Part shown: positions 8,402-16,100 of the stretch, piece after piece | How the letters are laid out: every line of letters starts with the position of its first letter | Position numbering within the stretch: position 1 is the stretch's first letter | Origin: CAG-791 sp045130475 | Lineage (GTDB): Bacteria > Bacillota > Clostridia > Lachnospirales > Lachnospiraceae | NCBI GenBank assembly: GCA_045130475.1 | Contig: JBGUPU010000019.1 | Location: 5,970-69,969 of the forward strand | DNA: 64,000 bases | Direction of reading: 5' to 3' | Translations under genes and position numbers: made by a program | Notes under the pieces: generated by a model | Seen by the model: the letters and a program-made list of their open reading frames with translations, nothing else | Databases searched by the model: none | Told to the model about the DNA's origin: nothing

Positions 8402-8983
8402 ATGATGAATCAGACAGGTGAAGCCGCCGGATTATACGGAGATAATATCGTAAAAAAGAAGCTGTTTTCCGAAATACCCTGTCTGAAGGGGGAAAGACTC
8501 ACCTTGAGGCGCCTGACCCGTGCAGACAGGGCCGGTCTGCAGGAGCTGGTGGACAGTCCCCGTGTCTATCGATATCTGCCGACATTCCTGTTCGAGCAGA
8601 AATATCCGGATGTCGGATATGTGATCGACCATCTTTATGACGAATGCTGGAAGGAATCGATCATCCTGGGCGTCTTCCTGGGAGATGAATTCTGCGGTCT
8701 TGCGGAAATGTACGGATATAGGGATCCGATCCACAAAATCAGTGTAGGTTACAGGCTCCTGGAGCGATTCTGGGGAAAAGGGATCGCGGGAGAAGCCCTG
8801 GCCATGATGATCGACTATCTCTATGACGAGACAGACATTGAGATCATCACTGCCAGCACCATGGTCGAAAACCGGGCATCTGCCCATGTACTGCAAAAGA
8901 ACGACTTCCAAATGGTCGTTCATGCAGCGGATGAGGACTGGGGATACGACAAGCCGACCGTCACAGACAAGTGGGTCAGATAG
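8402..8983 (+). CDS. GNAT-family N-acetyltransferase (RimJ/RimL-like)
   Basis: A 193-residue acetyltransferase of the GCN5-related fold. The core begins LKGERLTLRRLTRADRAGL at ~residue 28. The acetyl-CoA pyrophosphate loop is in the RFWGKGIAGEALAMM segment, and ASTMVENRASAHVLQKNDF is the typical RimJ/L-like C-terminal motif. It transfers an acetyl group from acetyl-CoA to an amine, but the acceptor (ribosomal protein, antibiotic or metabolite) cannot be deduced. It is monocistronic, convergent with the propeller phosphatase gene. Its last codons (TVTDKW) recur as an imperfect copy about 62 bp downstream, suggesting a small duplication. Confidence 0.9.
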   Translation: MMNQTGEAAGLYGDNIVKKKLFSEIPCLKGERLTLRRLTRADRAGLQELVDSPRVYRYLPTFLFEQKYPDVGYVIDHLYDECWKESIILGVFLGDEFCGLAEMYGYRDPIHKISVGYRLLERFWGKGIAGEALAMMIDYLYDETDIEIITASTMVENRASAHVLQKNDFQMVVHAADEDWGYDKPTVTDKWVR

Positions 8984-9053
8984 CTACTACTAATGACCTC
9001 TGTGTTCCGGGCCTGCCGGCTGTCACAGACAAATGGATCGATCGGACGGCTGC

Positions 9054-12000
9054 TTACCGCAGGCCCTTGTACTCCAGACAGAGCATGGTCAGATCGTCAA
9101 ACTGTTCCGCTCTGCCGACGAATGTATCTATGGCACGGCGGACATCGGTCAGGATTTCAGCGGGGCTGTTGTCTTTGCTCCTGTTCAGGACATCAAGCAT
9201 CCGGTCGATCCCAAAGAGCTGGCCGTCCGCATCTGTGGCTTCAGGAACGCCGTCCGTGTATACAAACAGCTTGGCGCCGGGCGACAGCGTAAGTTCGTAT
9301 TCTCTGTATTTCGAGCCGTCCATAGCGCCAACCACCAGGCCGTGCTTATCATTATAGAGCATAAACTCTCCATCCAGCCTTTTCAGCACGGGATACTCAT
9401 GACCGGCATTCGCCGCGATGAGCTTTCCGCTTGAAATCTCAAGCACTCCCAGCCATACCGTGACAAACATCTCCTCCTGATTGTTCTCACAGATCTGCCT
9501 GTTGACTGCCTCCAGGGTCCTGGCCGGTGACAGGCCGGCCAAAGCGCTGTTCTTGATCAGTGTTTTTGAGACCATCATGAACAGGGCCGCAGGAATTCCT
9601 TTTCCGGAGACATCCGCAATGACAAGGCCCAGGTGGTCGTCATCGATCAGGAAACAATCAAAGAAATCTCCGCCGATGTTCCTGGCCGGATCCATGTGCG
9701 CAAAAATGTCGAATTCCCCGCGCTCAGAGAAGGAGGAAAAATCCGACGGAAGCATACTTACCTGGATCTGGGCTGCCATCTCCAGCTCGTTCTCAAGCTG
9801 TGCCCGTTCGGCTTCCTGTTTGTGCTTTTTCTCCATGTCGGACATCTTGCGGCGGACATAAGACCTCACCAGAGCAATCAGAAGAAGCAGCGAACAAAGG
9901 CCGGCTGCAATATAGAACCACGGCTGTTCAAAGAGGGTTTTCCCCTTCGTGATCGGAACGGAAAGCTTGTTGCTCCCCCTGCCCATGGCGTCCTTGATCT
10001 CCATGACGAAACTATAGGAGCCTCCGGGAAGGTTCGTATAGGACACCGGATCCAGCTCGCTGCGCCTGACTGTCACCGGTTCCCTGTCAAAGCCTTTCAG
10101 ACAGTAGGATACCTGCGGATCTGTCAGCCTGTAGTTGAAAACAAAGCCATAAACCGTCAGTTTTTGGACATTGGAGGGAATCGTGAAGCCGCCTGTCTCA
10201 TCGGCATGAATGCGCTCGCCGTCCGCTTCGACATAGGGCACAGCCTGCTTGAGGTCGCTGATGATCTCGAGGGGATCTTCCACATTAACTTTTGCCACAC
10301 CGGAACTGCCGGCAATGTACAGGTCTCCCTGCGGTGTCAGCTCACTGTAGGAGTTGCTGGTGGCAATACATGGAAGGCCGTTGGCAATACCGTAGTGCAC
10401 AGGGTCGATCTCCTCATTTTTCAGCAGCTTTGAAGCCGGAGAGATATAGATTCCGTTGCTGCTCAGGATCCATATATCCCCCTTGCTGTTTTCATAGAGG
10501 TCAAAATTATTGGAATAGGGGAAGTTCTGTACGGTGGTCACCTGATAGTCTTCACTCATCCATGCCAGGGAATTGCTGGTCACGATCCAGAAGACCTGAT
10601 GGTCAGGATCGTATTTGACGCGCATGACAATCCCGGAGGTCAGACCGTCCCGGGTGCCGATACACCGTACTCCTTCATCATTGATAATATAGATACCTCC
10701 GCCGTTGGAGCCCAGAACGATATCGCCGTTCGGTGCCGCAGCCACGGTCAGACTCTCGGAATTGGAGATCCCGTCGGCTTCTCCGTAGGCGCCGATGACG
10801 CGGTCATCTTTGATCACATTGAGACCGCCGGTGACGACCACAAGCATGGAACCATCGTCCATTTCACACACAACCCGGATATGATCGGAAATCAGTCCGT
10901 CATCTACAGTAAAGGCTGTCACCGAATCTCCGTCATAGCACAGAAGTCCCATGGACCGCCAGGTCGAAATCCACAGCCGGCCGCGGCTGTCCTCGACCAT
11001 GGAACGGATACGGCATCCGTCCAGCATTTCCAGCAGATCCGATTCTCCAAGCTCTTTCCCCGAGGCCGCCCTGGCGGAGGACAGAGGCAGAGAGCGGACC
11101 TGTTCTTTGTCATTCAGAACCGTCAGTCCCGTATCTGAACCGATAAACAGCCGATCCTTATAGACGCAGGTGGCATTGACCACAGCCTGCGGCAGATTGT
11201 AGCGCGCAAAGATATCCAGAAACTGGTTGGACACAAGTTTCATAACGCCCTGCCGCGAGGAGGCAAACCAGAGGTTTCCTTCGTAATCCGTCATGATCTT
11301 GCATATGGAATTATCCATAGGCAGGTCCGTCAGCTGATGAAATCCCCGGCTGTCCAGTACGCCGATGCCGTTGATGGCGCTGATCCAGATCCTGTCTCCG
11401 TACTGCTGGATGTCAAAAACATCATACAGGGGAGTAATATCCACAATTTCCATCTGATCAGTGTCCTGCGTCAGATCACCGTGGTAAAACTCTGAATCCG
11501 CTGTACCGATATACAGCTTGCCGGGAGCATCGGGATCCGGCAGTATGCTGGTGATCTTTTTGTCGCGGATCTGGGTATGGTCCATGTAATCCACCACTTC
11601 GCCTCCGCGAAGCGTGAAGTATTCTTCCTCGTTGGTGATACAGTGGAGCAGACCGTCGCTTCCGGGACAGATCTGTTGGATGTATGCGTTGGCGATCCTG
11701 GGATCATCCACAGAGCTAAGTTCCAGATTCTCATCGATCATGGAGATTCCGCCTGTGGTGCCGACATAGATCGTACCTTTGTCATCCTCTGTGATCATGC
11801 TGATCTTGGCAGAACCAAGGCCGTCTTCTTCCTTCCACATCCGAAACTGACTGTGCTCCATCAGAGCCAGGCCGTTGTCATTGGTGCCAACCCAGAGCCT
11901 GTCCTTTTGATCTACATACAGGACTGTGACGCTGGCAATGCCGGTGGTGGAATCCACGCGCTCAAAAGTATTTCCGTCATAACGGATCAGGCCGCTGTAG

Positions 12001-12365
12001 CTGCCGATCCAGATAAATCCCTCTCTGGTCTGGACAATGTCATTGGCTTCGGAAGTCGGCAGACCATTGGTATTGTTGTACAGCACTGCCGAGTAGTTGT
12101 CCCTCTCATACACAGGATCTACGGACAGTGTATTTTCATTGGTCTGTGTCTCTGCAGCGTCTGCCGCTTCTTCAGCATCTGCTGCCTCTGCTGCTTCTGC
12201 TGTCATTGCAGTCTCTGCCGCCTCTGCAGCTTCTTCTGTCTCTGCAGTCATTGCAGCCTCTGAGGCTGCTGCGGGAATTGTCAGCAGCGGAAATAAAAAT
12301 ACAAGACATAGAGCAAACAAAGCACTCAGCTTCTTATTGCTAAGCAGCCTGTGTGTTATCAGCAT
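9054..12365 (-). CDS. Membrane-bound sensor phosphatase: two-component-regulator propeller + Y_Y_Y + SpoIIE (PP2C-type) domain
   Basis: A 1103-residue protein. Residues 1-35 are a signal peptide or membrane anchor, then an Ala/Glu/Thr-rich stretch to ~73. Residues ~85-740 contain many seven-bladed-propeller (Reg_prop) repeats such as SNDIVQTREGFIWIGSYSG, then a Y_Y_Y-like domain to ~815. A membrane helix (~835-855) leads through a coiled coil (KKHKQEAERAQLENELEMA) into a cytosolic SpoIIE/RsbU phosphatase domain with metal-site motifs GGDFFD, DVSGKG, YTDGVPEA and DDLTML. It should sense an extracellular ligand and dephosphorylate an anti-anti-sigma-like partner in partner switching. No partner gene is adjacent. 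It has an AGGAGGAGG ribosome site. Confidence 0.92.
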   Translation of the reverse strand: MLITHRLLSNKKLSALFALCLVFLFPLLTIPAAASEAAMTAETEEAAEAAETAMTAEAAEAADAEEAADAAETQTNENTLSVDPVYERDNYSAVLYNNTNGLPTSEANDIVQTREGFIWIGSYSGLIRYDGNTFERVDSTTGIASVTVLYVDQKDRLWVGTNDNGLALMEHSQFRMWKEEDGLGSAKISMITEDDKGTIYVGTTGGISMIDENLELSSVDDPRIANAYIQQICPGSDGLLHCITNEEEYFTLRGGEVVDYMDHTQIRDKKITSILPDPDAPGKLYIGTADSEFYHGDLTQDTDQMEIVDITPLYDVFDIQQYGDRIWISAINGIGVLDSRGFHQLTDLPMDNSICKIMTDYEGNLWFASSRQGVMKLVSNQFLDIFARYNLPQAVVNATCVYKDRLFIGSDTGLTVLNDKEQVRSLPLSSARAASGKELGESDLLEMLDGCRIRSMVEDSRGRLWISTWRSMGLLCYDGDSVTAFTVDDGLISDHIRVVCEMDDGSMLVVVTGGLNVIKDDRVIGAYGEADGISNSESLTVAAAPNGDIVLGSNGGGIYIINDEGVRCIGTRDGLTSGIVMRVKYDPDHQVFWIVTSNSLAWMSEDYQVTTVQNFPYSNNFDLYENSKGDIWILSSNGIYISPASKLLKNEEIDPVHYGIANGLPCIATSNSYSELTPQGDLYIAGSSGVAKVNVEDPLEIISDLKQAVPYVEADGERIHADETGGFTIPSNVQKLTVYGFVFNYRLTDPQVSYCLKGFDREPVTVRRSELDPVSYTNLPGGSYSFVMEIKDAMGRGSNKLSVPITKGKTLFEQPWFYIAAGLCSLLLLIALVRSYVRRKMSDMEKKHKQEAERAQLENELEMAAQIQVSMLPSDFSSFSERGEFDIFAHMDPARNIGGDFFDCFLIDDDHLGLVIADVSGKGIPAALFMMVSKTLIKNSALAGLSPARTLEAVNRQICENNQEEMFVTVWLGVLEISSGKLIAANAGHEYPVLKRLDGEFMLYNDKHGLVVGAMDGSKYREYELTLSPGAKLFVYTDGVPEATDADGQLFGIDRMLDVLNRSKDNSPAEILTDVRRAIDTFVGRAEQFDDLTMLCLEYKGLR

Positions 12366-12449
12366 CTGTCCTCCTCCTGTCCGGGATCTGCATGTAAACC
12401 TTTCTCTATTTAATACTGCACCTATAATCGTGAAAGGTCAAAGATTTTT

Positions 12450-12492
12450 TCATAAGAAAGGGGCCTTTTCCCATGAAAGGGAAAAGGCCCCT
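12450..12492 (-). terminator. Terminator after fba
   Basis: A near-perfect stem, AGGGGCCTTTTCCC against GGGAAAAGGCCCCT (12459-12492), with a TTTCTT tail on the minus strand. It lies just past the aldolase stop and upstream of the propeller phosphatase gene. Confidence 0.8.
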
Positions 12493-12532
12493 GTTTTGTT
12501 TTGGAATCAATGTTTGCGGCGGGATCTTCAGA

Positions 12533-13471
12533 TCAGGCCTTGCCGTCGGATCCGAGCACCTTGGTGATCTTGTGGGCAACGATGTCCTTGACATACTTGC
12601 GGCCGTCGCCGATGTACTGTCTGGGATCGAAATGATCCGGATGTGCCACGAAATGTTCGCGGATACCGGCTGTCATGCCGAGACGAAGATCCGAGTCGAT
12701 ATTGATCTTGCAGACTGCGCCTGCAGCAGCTTTACGAAGCTGATCCTCGGGAACGCCAATGGCATCCTTCAGAGCGCCGCCGTGCGCATTGATGATCTTT
12801 ACATACTCCTGCGGAACAGAGGAGGAGCCATGAAGAACGATCGGGAATCCGGGCAGCCTTCTCGCCACTTCCTCCAGAACATCAAAGCGGAGTTTGGGAT
12901 CGGTGCCGGGTTTGAATTTGTATGCGCCGTGGCTGGTGCCGATCGCGATCGCGAGGGAATCCACGCCGGTCCTCTTGACGAATTCCTCGACTTCGTCGGG
13001 ATCCGTGAACATTGCCTTGTCGGCATCTACCTTGACGGCATCCTCGATGCCTGCAAGTGTTCCGAGCTCAGCCTCTACGACTACGCCGTGCTCGTGCGCA
13101 TACTCCGCAACACGTCTGGACTCCTCGATATTCTCCTCGAAGGAATGGCTGGAATAGTCGATCATGACGGAAGTAAAGCCGCCGTCTACGCACTCCTTGC
13201 ATACATTAAAGTCTGCGCCGTGATCCAGATGCAGAGCGATCGGGATATCCGGATAGAGCTCTACCGCTGCCTCTACCAGCTTTTTCAGATATACGGAATT
13301 AGCATACTTTCTGGCGCCCGCGGAAGCCTGCAGGATCACGGGGGACTTCAGCTCGGCTGCAGCCTCGGTGATCGCCTGGACGATCTCCATGTTGTTGACG
13401 TTGAAAGCGCCGATCGCATATCCACCGTCATAAGCTTTTTTGAACATCTCTGTTGTGGTTACAAGTGCCAT
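12533..13471 (-). CDS. fba: Class II fructose-1,6-bisphosphate aldolase
   Basis: A 312-residue zinc enzyme that cleaves fructose-1,6-bisphosphate to glyceraldehyde-3-phosphate and dihydroxyacetone phosphate in glycolysis. Readable motifs: IALHLDHGADF (zinc and catalytic region), VEAELGTLAGIED, IAIGTSHGAYKF, VLHGSSSVP and KINIDSDLR. The ATG at 13471 follows AAAAGGAGG; an in-frame upstream extension of 18 codons has no ribosome site and was rejected. It has its own extended -10 promoter (13611-13619) and terminator and is probably expressed alone. Confidence 0.96.
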   Translation of the reverse strand: MALVTTTEMFKKAYDGGYAIGAFNVNNMEIVQAITEAAAELKSPVILQASAGARKYANSVYLKKLVEAAVELYPDIPIALHLDHGADFNVCKECVDGGFTSVMIDYSSHSFEENIEESRRVAEYAHEHGVVVEAELGTLAGIEDAVKVDADKAMFTDPDEVEEFVKRTGVDSLAIAIGTSHGAYKFKPGTDPKLRFDVLEEVARRLPGFPIVLHGSSSVPQEYVKIINAHGGALKDAIGVPEDQLRKAAAGAVCKINIDSDLRLGMTAGIREHFVAHPDHFDPRQYIGDGRKYVKDIVAHKITKVLGSDGKA

Positions 13472-13610
13472 TTCTTTTTCCTCCTTTTCTGAATAGTCGA
13501 ATGACCATGTACCTGCATTTCCCATTGGACAAAATCTGCTGGCAGGCCGGCACGGCAGAGGAAGCCGTCAGGGAAACCGCGGGAGCACGATCTGATGAAA
13601 GTCTGTATAT

Positions 13611-13619
13611 ATAATAGCA
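13611..13619 (-). promoter_or_regulatory. Extended -10 promoter of fba
   Basis: The minus strand reads TGCTATTAT (TGn plus TATTAT) about 140 bp upstream of the aldolase start. It begins just downstream of the stop codon of the preceding small gene. Confidence 0.55.
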
Positions 13620-13633
13620 CATTTCGCGAAAAA

Positions 13634-13987
13634 CTACATTTGATAATCCGGTGCTCCCGCAATATATTTCCCATAGTCGACGCGGATGATATTCCCGGCG
13701 GCATTTCTGAAAAGGATATGCCCTGCCCATCCGGTAAAGGAGATGGTAAGGTCGTCATGCAGGGAATAAATATCATCATATTCTTTTTCTGAAGGTCTTT
13801 TCCCGTCCCCGAAGGTGAAGCCTTCCGCCTCCGCATCTGCAAGGAATCTTGCGGCGATGTTCCGGCTCCGGCAGTAAATAAAAGTGTGGCGCGGCAGATT
13901 CCTGCAGCGGATCCTGCTGAGAAGGCACTTGTTTTTCACAGCCAGCAGCTCTGTCACTGTTCTTTTCGTTCTCATTGTCTTCTTCAT
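13634..13987 (-). CDS. Small protein of unknown function behind a SAM riboswitch
   Basis: A 117-residue protein I do not recognise. It starts at an ATG with AGGAGG nine bases upstream, so it is very probably translated. The N terminus is strongly basic (KKTMRTKRT, RIRCRNLPRH); the middle has FLADAEAEGFTFGDGKRPSE and the C-terminal half looks like a small alpha/beta domain (DDLTISFTGWAGHI, NIIRVDYGKYI). There is no signal peptide, membrane segment or metal motif. Its leader carries a candidate S-box aptamer and terminator (14091-14231), so expression should fall when S-adenosylmethionine is plentiful. A link to methionine/SAM metabolism is therefore inferred from regulation only. The aldolase gene follows but has its own promoter. 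Confidence 0.8.
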   Translation of the reverse strand: MKKTMRTKRTVTELLAVKNKCLLSRIRCRNLPRHTFIYCRSRNIAARFLADAEAEGFTFGDGKRPSEKEYDDIYSLHDDLTISFTGWAGHILFRNAAGNIIRVDYGKYIAGAPDYQM

Positions 13988-14090
13988 AAATGTCGTCCTC
14001 CTGTAAAGACAAAATGTAAAAGTTTTTCCCGGGAGTGCAGGCAGGAGCCGAAGCTTACCAATGAGAATACAATGAGTATACTATTATAGT

Positions 14091-14121
14091 AAAAAAAAGC
14101 ACCCATCGTTACGACAGGTGC
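14091..14121 (-). terminator. Riboswitch expression-platform terminator
   Basis: On the minus strand GCACCTGTCG pairs with CGATGGGTGC around a TAA loop (10 bp, including G-T pairs), followed by eight T (14091-14098). The 5' half can pair instead with the 3' strand of aptamer helix P1, whose sequence is the same (CGATGGGTG), giving an antiterminator. Confidence 0.88.
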
Positions 14122-14139
14122 AGCAAAAACCACTATTTA

Positions 14140-14231
14140 CACCCATCGCTCAAGCATTAGCACCTTACTGCAGAGATCAGCAGGTTGCTGTGCGGTCATC
14201 GAGCTTGTCTCTCGCGCACTCCATATAGGCA
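14140..14231 (-). promoter_or_regulatory. SAM riboswitch aptamer (S-box / SAM-I family-like)
   Basis: Read on the minus strand, this segment follows the S-box plan. P1 is TGCCTAT/ATGGGTG (14225-14231 with 14140-14146). P2 is GTGCG/CGCAC with an inner GAG/CTC stem, followed by the conserved GATGA. Then come GCAACC, a P3 stem (CTGC/GCAG) and the conserved GGTGCTAA. P4 is very short (GCTTGAGC), which resembles reduced SAM-I/IV-type variants. Conserved blocks GATGA, GCAACC and GGTGCTAA in the right order, plus a terminator that competes with P1, support a transcriptional OFF switch. The ligand is assumed to be SAM by family. The downstream gene is the unknown 117-residue protein. Confidence 0.8.
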
Positions 14232-14237
14232 GAGACT

Positions 14238-14267
14238 ATATTACAGGAAAGATGGTTTTTCTGTCAA
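14238..14267 (-). promoter_or_regulatory. Promoter of the SAM-riboswitch transcript
   Basis: A perfect -35 TTGACA (14262-14267) and a -10-like TAATAT (14238-14243) with 18 bp spacing, ending a few bases before aptamer helix P1. Confidence 0.6.
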
Positions 14268-14286
14268 CAGAGAATCGCCTCTATTT

Positions 14287-14320
14287 ACCTATTGATTTGA
14301 TAGGTTGATTAGTGTATGAT
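14287..14320 (+). promoter_or_regulatory. Promoter with palindrome upstream of the C39-like gene
   Basis: TTGATT (14292-14297), 17 bp, TATGAT (14315-14320). An inverted repeat ACCTAT/ATAGGT (14287-14305) overlaps the -35 box and may be an operator. It is divergent from the riboswitch promoter. Confidence 0.55.
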
Positions 14321-14400
14321 TATTCTCATATCCTGAGCTGTGGAATAATACTGATGTAGAATATTACTGAATGACATGCAATGCGGCAGGGGGTAAGGAA

Positions 14401-15003
14401 ATGAAATCTCCTCTTCGGTATCAGGTCACGCAGTACGACTGCGGACCCACAACTATGACCAACGCGATCCTGTACCTGTTTGAACGGGAAGAGATTCCTC
14501 CGGATCTTGTCCGTCACATCGGCCTGTGTACGCTGGACAGCTATGACCGGAACGGACACTGCGGCATGTGCGGGACAACGGGCGCTGCAATACGGTATTT
14601 CGGCACCTGGCTGAACGAGCTGCGTTTCGCCGGCCTTCTGCCCACAGAAAGTCTGTATCTGGAAAAAGAAGAAGTGCGGTTCGGGGCCGGGAGCAGGCTC
14701 TCGGAGGCTCTCCGCGCAGGCGCCGCCATCGTCCTGCATGTCTTTCATGATGTCGGCCATTATATTCTGGTCACAGCAGAACAGCAGGACAGGATTTTTG
14801 CATTTGATCCCTACTATCGCGGAAACGAAGTCCATCGTGAAGGCGTTCTTCCAGTCTTTGACCATCCTTTCTCCCACAATATCCTCATCCCCCGGGATGT
14901 CATCAACGACACCTGCAGAGGCTTCTATTCAATGGGAGAAACAGAGACAAGGGAGGCACTGATCATCCGCCGGGAAGCTGTGGAGAACCTGTATATTATC
15001 TGA
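14401..15003 (+). CDS. C39-like (papain-fold) cysteine peptidase-family protein
   Basis: A 200-residue protein with the C39-like signature QYDCGPTT at residues 11-18 (oxyanion Gln and nucleophile Cys14), GHYILV with His120 and FDPYYRG with Asp136, so a complete papain-like triad is present. It lacks the ABC transporter and membrane parts of bacteriocin-exporting C39 proteases and has no signal peptide, so it is probably a soluble cytosolic enzyme or peptide-binding protein. The start at 14401 was chosen because GGGGGTAAGG lies just upstream. It is 51 bp ahead of a glutamine amidotransferase gene and probably co-transcribed with it. The substrate is unknown. Confidence 0.75.
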   Translation: MKSPLRYQVTQYDCGPTTMTNAILYLFEREEIPPDLVRHIGLCTLDSYDRNGHCGMCGTTGAAIRYFGTWLNELRFAGLLPTESLYLEKEEVRFGAGSRLSEALRAGAAIVLHVFHDVGHYILVTAEQQDRIFAFDPYYRGNEVHREGVLPVFDHPFSHNILIPRDVINDTCRGFYSMGETETREALIIRREAVENLYII

Positions 15004-15054
15004 TCATTTCTGTCAGGAAGGGACAGAAGGCTTTGAGAGGAACTTGAATAGAAA

Positions 15055-15906
15055 ATGTGCGAACTGTTTGGAATCAGTGCCTTAAATGAAATAGATACCA
15101 GTCCATGGCTGCAGATGTTTTTTACCCACTGCGACAAAAACCCGCACGGGTGGGGTATTGCCCGCTTTCAGCAGAATCCTTCAGGCAGGGCGGGATACGG
15201 CACACTGGAAAAAGAACCTGTAAAGGCGGACCGGAGCAGATATCTCAAGGAGAGACTGCGGCAGGGCATGCGGGCTTTCACTCTGCTGGCCCACATCCGG
15301 CAGGCCACCATCGGCTCCCTGGATTACAACAATACACACCCCTTCCAGAAAACGGACGACAGCGGACGCTGCTGGACACTGGCGCACAACGGAACCGTCT
15401 TTGAAGAGGCTGCGCTGCGCAGATATATAGGGCTTCAGGAAGGCCAGACTGACAGCGAGCGGATCCTGCTCTATCTCGTCGACCGGATCAATCTGGCGCT
15501 GGAAAAAAAGCAGCAGCAAATGCCGTCTCCCAAAGACAGCCCGGACCCGGGCTGCAGTCATCTTCCTTCGCTCACTGTGCAGGAACGGTGCAGGATCATA
15601 GATGAGACAGTTTCTTCCCTGGCTCCCGGAAATAAGCTGAACCTGCTGCTGTTCGACGGAGAGGTCCTCTATGCCCATACCAACCAGCCGGATACGCTCC
15701 ATCGCTGTGTGATCGGGGATGCTGTCCTGTTTGCGACCGTCCCCTTTATGACCGGGTACAGCGCCCGCTGGGAGAATCTGCCCTTCACATCACTCTGCGC
15801 ATGGAAGGACGGCAGGCAGATCTACCAGGGCCTGCCGCATAATCATGCCTACGTGGAAGATCCTGAAAAGATCCGCTCACTGATGATGGTCTACGCAGCA
15901 CTCTGA
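15055..15906 (+). CDS. Class II glutamine amidotransferase (YafJ-like)
   Basis: A 283-residue Ntn-hydrolase domain. It begins MCELFGISA, so removal of Met exposes the catalytic Cys2. Further signatures are NPHGWGIARF, LAHIRQATIGSLDYNNTHPF and LAHNGTVF, the glutamine-binding and oxyanion segments of the YafJ/EgtC branch. No synthase domain is attached, so it is a stand-alone amidotransferase or amidase whose acceptor is unknown. It follows the C39-like gene closely on the same strand; this pairing may indicate a joint role in processing a small peptide or amino-acid derivative, which is inference. A strong terminator follows. Confidence 0.85.
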   Translation: MCELFGISALNEIDTSPWLQMFFTHCDKNPHGWGIARFQQNPSGRAGYGTLEKEPVKADRSRYLKERLRQGMRAFTLLAHIRQATIGSLDYNNTHPFQKTDDSGRCWTLAHNGTVFEEAALRRYIGLQEGQTDSERILLYLVDRINLALEKKQQQMPSPKDSPDPGCSHLPSLTVQERCRIIDETVSSLAPGNKLNLLLFDGEVLYAHTNQPDTLHRCVIGDAVLFATVPFMTGYSARWENLPFTSLCAWKDGRQIYQGLPHNHAYVEDPEKIRSLMMVYAAL

Positions 15907-15966
15907 CCTTAGGATCGTCCCTTATGATCTCCCATACTGTAAATATTCTGTCAGTAAGAAGGACTG

Positions 15967-16010
15967 AAAAGAGCCATACACAGCCTGCAGATGCTGTGTA
16001 TGGCTCTTTT
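15967..16010. terminator. Bidirectional terminator between the amidotransferase and asnS genes
   Basis: A perfect 17-bp stem with AAAAGAGCC at its base on the left and GGCTCTTTT on the right (15967-15983 with 15994-16010). The A/T-rich base supplies a T run in both directions for the converging genes. Confidence 0.92.
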
Positions 16011-16100
16011 GAATGCATTTTTCTATATGCCTATATGCCGACAGGCACGCAAATGCCCTGTCTGCTTTGTGCCATGTCCTGCGTCGTGTCTGCGTCCTGC

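Noticed and set aside
12097..12567. Plus-strand frames rich in Ala/Ser or Leu opposite the start of the propeller phosphatase
   Set aside because: They are shadows of the Ala/Glu repeat in the real gene.
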